Shown piece by piece: positions 56,160 to 64,000 of a stretch of 64,000 nucleotides of DNA. Under the pieces are notes generated by a model. The model worked only from the letters and a program-made list of their open reading frames with translations, was not told the DNA's origin and searched no databases. The stretch is taken from assembly GCA_006503535.1 (NCBI GenBank), contig QYRS01000004.1, positions 3,534,001 through 3,598,000 on the forward strand, read 5' to 3'. The translations under genes were made by a program, and so were the position numbers. Source of the DNA: Arthrinium phaeospermum. Its lineage: Eukaryota > Ascomycota > Sordariomycetes > Amphisphaeriales > Apiosporaceae. Numbering within the stretch: position 1 is the first letter of the stretch; every line of letters starts with the position of its first letter.

Positions 56160-56270
56160 CGTGTTTGGTCAAGTGGTAAGGCAGACGCGTTGCCTTCTAT
56201 TGTTGCCCAACTTTTGAACCTCACCTACACCTTTCCACAGAGACCACGGTTCAATTCCCTCTGTTGCAGT
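56160..56270 (+). other. tRNA-like sequence with A and B boxes (pseudo-tRNA or SINE head)
   Basis: A-box-like TGGTCAAGTGG at 56166-56176 and a perfect B-box GGTTCAATTCC at 56248-56258, about 80 bases apart. No good acceptor stem or full T-stem pairing can be drawn, so a functional tRNA is unlikely. The arrangement could drive Pol III transcription. Confidence 0.35.
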
Positions 56271-56617
56271 TTTACAAGATACTTCTTTTTATTTTTGACC
56301 TTTACCACCCTGCATTCCGCTCTTGATTCTTCCCACCATAATCTCAACATCAAAATCCTCTCCCCTATTCAGTGCATGCACCACACTACCTCCAGCTTTC
56401 CATATTTATCATCGCCGCGATGTACTTGATTAACTTCAACTCTGCCGCAATGTTCACGAATAATTATATTGCTTGTGCCAGATTTCATTTTGCCTCCCAA
56501 CCATATCATCGTCATCATCACCAAAACATCCCAACGGTGTAATTGGCCTCACTACCAACACTCTGCAACCCTTCTTCAAGATAAGTCGACAACCTCATTC
56601 CAATACATCACCGCCAC

Positions 56618-58568
56618 TCAACTGACTCTCGTGAACCACACAAAAGGCACCTCGTCGTCCTCATCTATCCTCAAGTCGATCCCAACCTCCGACACCTCCC
56701 CACGCTCATTCAGCCGAAACTGAGCACGCACCGACGCCAAAGGCTCCCCAGGATCGGTCAGTCCCTTCACGTGCGCCCACCCTACCCAGTAGTCGCCTGA
56801 TACGTGCTCTAGCATAAAGACAAAGTCGAACATGGAAGTATCCTCCGCGTGCGCTTCTAGGTGACACCCATCCCCCTTTCTAGCCGCTTCGGCCGGTTCC
56901 GACTCCGTGATGTGGGGCTCCGACGAGCTGCTGTCCCCATCACACACCAGATCGATGATGAAGTCGCCATAGCCCGGGTCTCTGTACCGCCCCGCGTGCT
57001 GATCGAGCGCGGCGGAGGGCAGGAGCGGTGGGCTCGGGACGTGGGGGTACAAGCGCTTGCGGCTGCCGTCCACGAGGTGTCGGCCTTGCTTTTCTTCCCG
57101 GCGAAACCTGTTTTTGTGCACGAGTTAGTTTCGATCAAGCCCACGATACACCAAGAAATTGAAAGATGAAACCGGGTTCTTACTTTTTCTCAAAGTCAAA
57201 TCTCCTACTCTTTTCCACGCCTAACAAGTCGTACATGACACGATACCAAACCAGATTCTTCGCCCTAGACGCGGCATTACACATCACCACAATACCCACA
57301 TCCCGCGAGGGTAACATCATCATCGACGTAACGAACTCGTTGACGGTGCCCGTATGGTGCCAGGTCTCGACGCCCTCAAAAACACCATGCATCCAGCCCA
57401 AAGTATACGTCACCGGCCCCGTAAAGGGCAGCCCCTGCTCATCGAAGAAGGATCGCGAGGTCTTGAGCTCGCGGTGGCCCGCGGCTGAGACGGGTCCCTC
57501 CTCGCGCATCATGACGCGCAGGTACTTGGCGTAGTCCAGCACATTGGAAATGACCGCCCCGGCCCCCGAGTCCCAGTCAGCCGGCACATGCGGCCGCTTC
57601 ACGTACCCAGCAGCCCCCCGGCTGTTATTACGCCAATAATAACCGTCCGCGAGCACCAGCTCAGACCCCGCCTCCAGAAACCGCGTGTCACCGCGATTCA
57701 AGAACGTCTTGTCCATTCCCATGGGCGCCCACAGGTGCTCGCGGAAGAAGCTGCCGAGCCACGTGCCCCCCGCAAGCACTTCGACGAGGTGGCCCAGGGC
57801 CGTGAACATGTGGTTGTTGTACTGGAAGCGCTGGCGCGGCTCGGCGGCCAGGGGCAGGTGGCGCAGGCGGCGGACCTGGTCCCGGCTCGACTTGGCGAAG
57901 GCCAGGTCGTGGGGCGGGTAGCCGGTCTGGTGGCTCGCGGCGTCCTCGAGCGTGATGTGCGCCGTGGCCCAGTCGTCGCTGAGGACGAAGTCGTCGCGCA
58001 GCAGCTGCGAGATGGGCGTTGTCCAGCTTAGCTTGGGGGTGCCAGTATCGGTTTCTGCGGACGACGAGTTGTCGATGAGCAGAGAAAGGGCAGCTGTGGT
58101 GAAGGACTTGGTGGTGCTGCCCGTGTAGAACAGCGTGTGGGGCGTCACCGGCGTGGATGGGAGAGAGGCATAACCGAACCCCTGAGATACTGTTAGCTCT
58201 TCATCACGACAATTACTTATAGCCGACACCTGCGCTATTGCTTTTCATATATAGAAATGAAAAAGAAGAACGTAGCTGGCATGAGGATATGTAGGATCAG
58301 GTCGAAACACAGATCTTACCTTTGCCCAAGTCTCATTCCCATTGACGATGGCCACTGCCATGCCTGGGGCTTTCCAACGACCCATCACATCATGGATATA
58401 CGACTCCAGATCCGCTACCGAAAATGGCAGACCTGCGGCGGAGGCATCGCTGTCGCTTTCTTCCCCTCCAATGGGGAATTGAGCATGGTCATCCTCCAAG
58501 CGAATGCCTAGGGAGGGACTGAGCAGAGCGCAGATTGCAACACCGACTGGAACACTGTGACCCTTCAT
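56618..58568 (-). CDS. Secreted serine beta-lactamase-fold hydrolase
   Basis: Exons 58568-58320, 58181-57184, 57107-56618, about 578 residues. Signal peptide about 1-21 (VPVGVAICALLSPSLG). The class C beta-lactamase/esterase fold shows all three motifs: Ser105-Thr-Thr-Lys108 in TGSTTKSF, Tyr204-x-Asn in QYNNH, and HTG in WHHTGTVNEF. A C-terminal domain of about 160 residues (HAGRYRDPGYGDFIIDLVCD...) is the beta-barrel often attached to these fungal enzymes. Reported activities in the family range from esterase to lactonase or peptidase. The substrate here is unknown. Joins are clean: WAK|GFGY and FEK|KFRR. Confidence 0.9.
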
Positions 58569-60104
58569 GGCAAAGATATACGGATATCGACAAGATTCTT
58601 TTCAGCAATTCTTGGTAATATTACTTGGCGCATTTGACGCACATCAGATATTTAAAGTCACCGGAAGCGTGCCGATGGTCCAAATGGACTGGGGTAGATC
58701 GGTCGTATTCCGTACTAACGAGGGGCTGCACGACATGCACGCCGATCGGAGTAATTCCCCTTTTGGTCACTGATTGCGCCAGCCACGCAACATCAGCATT
58801 GGACCAATTGAGGGAATTTGCTAACAGCAACTTGCAATGCACGGTATATTCAATCAGTATCTACAATACGGATGTCAATCTGGCGGTGTCATGAGAGAAT
58901 GTGGTGGTGATAGTTCAAAGAAAGATTGAAGTAGACCATTGGCTCGCTATTTTTGAGCTGCCAGTAACTTGGCACATGTCGATCAAGGAGCCAAGAAGTG
59001 CTCTTGACCTGGTAATGCATCGTAGGTCTCCATTAGTGACCCGTTTCTACATCAGTCACGTTATTAGACAGCTTTGCACATGTTGCTGGGACAGGCATTG
59101 CGGCACGGGGGCTAAAACCCACCCAACGATGCAACCGAGATTGAACAGCTGAGGTCTGGCCACGAAGGCAGCCCGCCAGCCTGCATACAACACTTTGGTA
59201 TGGGCGACAAAACGTTACCAACACACACAGATACTGTTAGAATGAATGTCAAAAAGTAAGGATGGGTATTTTCGGTATTTTTGAGTGTGTACGGAGTATT
59301 CGGTTTGGAAATCAACTGCCGCATCCGTAGGAACAAAAGGTGCCAGAAATCGCCATTGCTCAGTCTGTCCGGGGTTGGGCCGGTCGCGAAATCCGACTTG
59401 CTGACCTCTAATTCCTCCAATTGGTTCGGTTCTCTTCGCTAGGAGAATCCCTCCCTGGGACGACTAGGAAGGCAAATACCTAAGTATCGAACCGTTGAGT
59501 CGGGAACGGGAACGGGAACGAGGTTGTATGCGCCAACTCCAATTGCTCCCTCGACTCGTGCCCAATTGGAAGAACCCGTCTGACTGATTTATGCACACGA
59601 AATAAGACACAACTCGGGTGAATGCACCTCCCCAGCTCCCGAATACAGACTGCCTCTCCAACGGCCCTGGATATATGCCAGCAGGGCCCGAAGAGCAAAT
59701 GTCGTTTGTTATTATCCCTTACTTATCGAATGTTCCATCTCTGGCTTCTTTTCTTGGTGGCCAAAACCAATCTGTTGAACCTTTTGTTCCTGAAGATCAG
59801 CAACGCAGTGCACACAGCTGACATTTGGCATCCTGCTGTACCCCATGCCACAGGCGTGACAGCTACACCCAATAGCCTGGAGAATTGAGCTGCACAAACT
59901 TTCTGTGGCGACACACTAGGTGCAAGAAGCAAACAACTTAGCCAAGCCGAGGTCAGTTTCAACACCCTGCCATCGCGAAAACCTGCGTTTGAAACATCCT
60001 AAATCATATTTGATGCCGTCTTGGTCTACAGTCCAACATGTGGAGAATGGAGCTAACGGAACGGAACTCTTAGGGCGTGGCGCCCAGCGCACTTTAGGCC
60101 AGGA
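58569..60104. other. Intergenic between divergent beta-lactamase-fold and MFS genes
   Basis: 1.5 kb without a supported gene. A TACGGAGTA nonamer lies at 59290-59298. A G-A-A-C-G-G simple repeat (GGGAACGGGAACGGGAACG) lies near 59501-59520. Confidence 0.4.
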
Positions 60105-61972
60105 ATGGCTCCTACAGCGACCATCGGAGATCAAGACAATGAGAGAATCCGACTAGAACGCCGAATCAGTCGCCAAGCCGCCGACGAAGGCCACGATGCC
60201 GACATCCCATCCGCCGAAGGCTACGTGCTTGATGCGACCGAGGAGAAAAAACGCCGCGCCTCGTTAGCGGAGAGGAGGAGGAAGTCCGACGTGGAGCAAC
60301 ACCCGCACCCGCACACTGCCGCCGGAGACCCATCTCCTCCAGCTCCTGCGGGACCCGCTAAAGCCGACGACATCCACCATTACCCACCAGAACGCGACGT
60401 TGACATCGAGAAAGGGACTGGTGGAACACTGAAGCAAGACCCGGGATCTGGCTCCGGCTCCGGAACGAGCCCTAGCACGGGCGATGACGATGATCTCAAT
60501 ATTGTGTGGTGGGAGGAGAATGACCCCGAACACCCGTACAATTGGCCCAAGTGGCGCACCGTCGTCAATTGCCTGTTGGTCAGCCTCATGGTCTTCATCA
60601 CCCCCCTGGCGTCCTGTAAGACTCCCTCGACTGTACCAGAAAAGTATTGATTCCACTGACATGCCGCACAGCGATCTTCGCCCCCGGCGTGCCCCAGCTC
60701 ATGCGGGAGTTCCAGAGCACCAGCCTCGAGATAGCCTCCTTCGTAGTCTCCGTCTACATCCTCGGCTTCGCCTTCGGCCCCCTCTTCATGGCGCCCCTGT
60801 CGGAGATCTACGGGCGCCTGTACGTCTACCACGCCAGCATGCTCGGGTTTATTGTTTTTGTCGTCGCCTGCGCCGTCGCGCCCAACATGGGCGCCCTCAT
60901 CGCCTTCCGCTTCCTCAGCGGCGTCTTCGGCTCCTGCCCCGTCACCAACGCCAGCGGCTCCATCGCCGACATGGTGCCCCAGGCGGGCCGCGCCGCCGCC
61001 ATGGCCGCCATCTCCATCGGGCCCCTCATGGGGCCCATCATCGGCCCCATCGCGGGGGGGTTCCTCGCCGACGCCGAAGGGTGGCGCTGGGTCTTTTGGC
61101 TCCTCGCCATCGTCGGCGGGGTCATCGCCCTCGTTAATGTTTTTGTCTTGCGCGAGACGTACCACCCCGTCCTGCTGGAACGGCGGGCGAAGCGGCTCCG
61201 GGCGGCGACGGGCAATATGCAGCTGCGCTCCAAGCTGGATATCGGGCTCTCGCCGCGCGATTACTTCGTCCGCAGCATCGTGCGGCCCGTGAAGCTGATC
61301 ATTTTTTCCCCTATTGTCATCGCCACGTCTCTCTTCCTGGCTCTCACCTATGGTTATCTCTACCTCATGTTCACGTCCATGACCGAGGTCTTCCAGCAGT
61401 ACTACCACTTCAGCACCAGCCTTGTTGGCCTTGCCTACATCGGGTTGGGTGTCGGCTCGCTCAGCGGTGTCGTCCTGTACAGCAGCACCTCGGACCCATA
61501 CATGAAGCGGAAAGCAGCCGAGGCCGACGCCCTGGCTGCCGAGACGGGCGCCGAGCCCCAGGGTCTCAAGCCCGAGTATCGTCTCCCACTTCTGCCGGTC
61601 GGCAGCCTGGTGATGCCGCTCGGCTTCTTCCTCTACGGCTGGACGGCCGAGAAGCAGGTCCATTGGATCGCGCCCATCATCGGCACGGCCCTCATCGGTA
61701 TTGGCAACTTAATAGTCTTCATGTGCGTCCAGCTCTACCTCGTCGACTCTTTCGGGCTCTATGCTGCCTCCGCCATGGCCGCCAACACCCTCGTCCGTTC
61801 CGTTGCGGGCGCCGTCCTGCCGCTCGCGGGGCTGCCCATGTACGAGCGGCTTGGCGTCGGCTGGGGCAACAGTTTGTTGGGGTTTATTGCGCTGATCCTC
61901 TTGCCTATCTCCCTCATGATCCTTCGGTATGGCGAGTATTGGAGGAAGCGGTTCGTGGTTAAGAACCTGTGA
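60105..61972 (+). CDS. MFS multidrug transporter (DHA1 type)
   Basis: Plasma-membrane drug:proton antiporter. Exons 60105-60615 and 60672-61972, 603 residues. A long cytosolic N-terminal region (about 150 residues, Gly/Ser/His/Pro-rich) ends in VWWEENDPEHPYNWPKWR, a conserved lead of this subfamily. Twelve spans follow with motif A (APLSEIYGRLYVY) and the antiporter motif region GPLMGPIIGPIAGGF. The single intron interrupts the first span and rejoins as PLAS|SIFAPGV. The gene ends YWRKRFVVKNL. Substrate unknown. Members often export toxins or fungicides. Confidence 0.95.
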
Positions 61973-64000
61973 GCTGGATGTTGGAGACCTTTGTATATGG
62001 TTGGAGGGTACAGAAGAAGGACTAGCCAAAAACGGATAAAAGCTGGAAGTGATCAACGGATTGGGATAGATTTGGAATGGTAATATGAACGATATCCTAG
62101 CGGGATCACCTTTGGCGCTTAGAGATGGCATGGTCGAGTGTCGAAAGGGGTTTCTTATTGCCACATGCTATCCCGAAAATGTCTACATACATTCTCGGCA
62201 TGCGATATACAGTAATAGATAAGTACATTATGCCTGATCTAGACGACTGTTTAGTTTTTCGTAACATTTTATTCTAACAAATGGGTTTGACGAAGCCACT
62301 GACAGCTACGAACGATAGTTAACAGATTTGGCATTTCAAGAACTGCCGACCTAGCTTCACGAACGGTTATATTTCTCTGTTTCGTATATTCCGGTCAACT
62401 ACAGACCAACATCCTTCTTACTTCATCGTTTTGGAAACATAGACAGTATAGCGATCCCACTCTCATCATCATAAAACAAAGGAACGACGGTCACCGATGG
62501 CTAAAAATAGAAGATGAGGAGAGATGGTTTGGTGTTGGAGTGATGCTTTCCGAAAATCGTCTGCTGCGGCGTACGGGCCACCAACACGGCCAGATCACCA
62601 ACACAATCGGCCGAGATCGACTGCTCAAATTGAACACCCCTCTCCTCTTTCGTGGCCAATATCCTGACTTCTTTCGTCTCCTGATGGCAGCGTAAGTTCT
62701 GAAGGGCAAGGTTCCCGGCACGAGAGGTCATCAACAAGACCCTTCCGGCTTCGAGTGGTAAGCACTATCACTAAGTACGCTGGTATGTTGGAACGTCAGG
62801 TTTTGGAGCCTCTGCTCGATCTCCATGCCACCATGTGGCTCCCGAACTATGTCAACAAGACCGTGAACACCTTCGCCTCTCACATTGGTCCGCACCAACC
62901 CCATGCCATGACCGGGCTGTGTTACACCGACACCGGACAGCAGACCGTCAGATCCAACCAGCGCTCGGGACGGATGACTGAGGCCGAAAGGCAAGCCAAT
63001 GGTGAACTGGTACTCACGTGTTTCAAGTACAGGACCATAATCTTCGCGGCATCAGAATGAGAACCGAAGATGGGCGTATGACTCTGCGTACCGAGAGTGT
63101 AACCATGATCCAGGCCAGAATGTTGAGTTCTTTGGCTTCGTGGTCGCGCCCGGTATATTTTACCTTCCGGCCCGCAATTGTCTGTTTCTGGTCCTTATCC
63201 TTTTGGTATCTCTTGGCCGCCCGAGGTTGTCGCTACCCACAACACTGCCCGGCTGTCGAGGTTTCATAGGCTGCTTCATCACCTTCGCCTACGAGTTCCG
63301 ACCAGCCTCCTGCCCCGTTAAGGTCGGTTGCTGCTGACAGCGTTAATGGGCGTAATAATTCTTTTATCTTGTCTAATAATTTCATTCTCTTCTTCCACTT
63401 TTTTCCGTTTATACGCAGCGACTACGACAGGATGATATTCTCTCCGATCTAAGTTTACGTTCACGTGAATAACTATATATGCCCTTTTTATAATTAGTAT
63501 TTCTCGGTAAGAGGTAATCGCTAATGAATCAAGCTTAATTGAAAGTGCAATCTGCCGGCTTGTAAATTACTGGGTGTTTACTATGCGCTTCTTGTATCGC
63601 CAGCTTGGGCGTCGGCACGCCTGATGTAATATCCCGCCTCAGACTACAGTACATACGAACGCCGCATAATCGTACAAGGTGAAACAAACTAAATAATCTG
63701 TCGGATAATCTAGCCAATAAGAAACACCCATCCTGCTACACCGAAGCCACAAGTGCTTACACTCATGCCGTCTACCAATCCCCAGCAGGATGTTGCCATA
63801 TCTGCAATGTTCGTATCATCCTGGAAGGCATGCCCGTCAGCTACGCGGGTCTGAACTGACGTCTACATAAACCAGTGAAAGGAAGACATGTCTGAAAACT
63901 TTCCAACTCCCATTGTCGCCTACAACGTTTCCTTTCGAGGGCTCATATAAACCCCATTATCCGGTAAGTTGAGGAGTTCCACCACTGAAGCACCAACACC
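61973..64000. other. Right-end stretch without supported genes
   Basis: Overlapping frames at 62731-63060 on both strands (up to 101 codons) have non-ATG starts and no domain. The sequence becomes AT-rich after 63350. The right edge may contain the promoter of a gene beyond the window. Confidence 0.4.

Noticed and set aside
60380..61663. 427-codon minus-strand frame opposite the MFS transporter
   Set aside because: Shadow frame with His/Gly/Asp-rich low-complexity composition.
62731..63060. Frames on both strands near the right end
   Set aside because: Non-ATG starts, overlapping each other, and no conserved motif.
1..64000. CRISPR arrays, bacterial operons, ribosome binding sites
   Set aside because: The sequence is eukaryotic with spliceosomal introns. 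No regularly spaced repeats of that kind were seen.

Overview
The window is nuclear DNA of a filamentous ascomycete. Genes carry short introns (about 50-140 bases) with GTAAGT/GTATGT-type donors and CTAA/CTAAC branch sites. Coding sequence is rich in codons ending in C, and gene families are typical of fungi: WSC domain, PTH11-type receptor, AA9 and GH10 enzymes with CBM1, TRK potassium transporter, STAND/NACHT protein. The cellulolytic enzyme set and an ER FKBP ending in HNEL fit Sordariales, probably Chaetomiaceae. That placement is inference, not proof.

Layout. 0-10 kb: an unidentified gene end at the left edge, then three cytochrome P450 genes. Genes 1 and 3 are paralogues with identical 179-base first exons. 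Among them lie a MITE-like repeat and the 3' remnant of a PTH11-type receptor gene interrupted by TGA. 10-19 kb: an intronless orphan of 452 residues, a second MITE copy, two convergent single-pass membrane proteins (one with a WSC domain) and a small cysteine-rich secreted protein whose frame is broken. 19-24 kb: a secreted amidase and an AA9 lytic polysaccharide monooxygenase with CBM1. 24-30 kb: a four-exon NOD-like receptor (alpha/beta hydrolase, internal Zn2Cys6 zinc cluster, NACHT), then the best MITE copy and a small secreted protein just downstream of it. 30-41 kb: sialidase-fold protein, NmrA-like protein, DNA polymerase kappa, TRK potassium transporter, ER FKBP. 43-53 kb: a small Ser-rich protein, a BBE-type FAD oxidase, a GH10-CBM1 xylanase and a vacuolar amino-acid transporter. 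53-64 kb: a gene-poor stretch with degenerate repeats and a tRNA-like element, a secreted serine beta-lactamase-fold protein, an MFS drug transporter and an empty right end.

How the genes relate. There is no single operon-like unit. The secreted AA9, GH10, BBE oxidase, amidase and beta-lactamase-fold proteins fit a saprotroph that degrades plant biomass. The P450 group looks like a locally duplicated family without a backbone synthase in view. The most unusual single gene is the receptor at 24.7-28.4 kb, where a complete fungal zinc-cluster DNA-binding motif preceded by a basic RKRKR stretch lies between a hydrolase and a NACHT domain. Three otherwise sound genes (WSC protein, small secreted protein, FKBP) contain apparent single-base frame shifts, so small assembly errors should be excluded before calling any of them pseudogenes.

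Exon limits were worked out by hand from splice consensus and frame continuity, without alignment tools.
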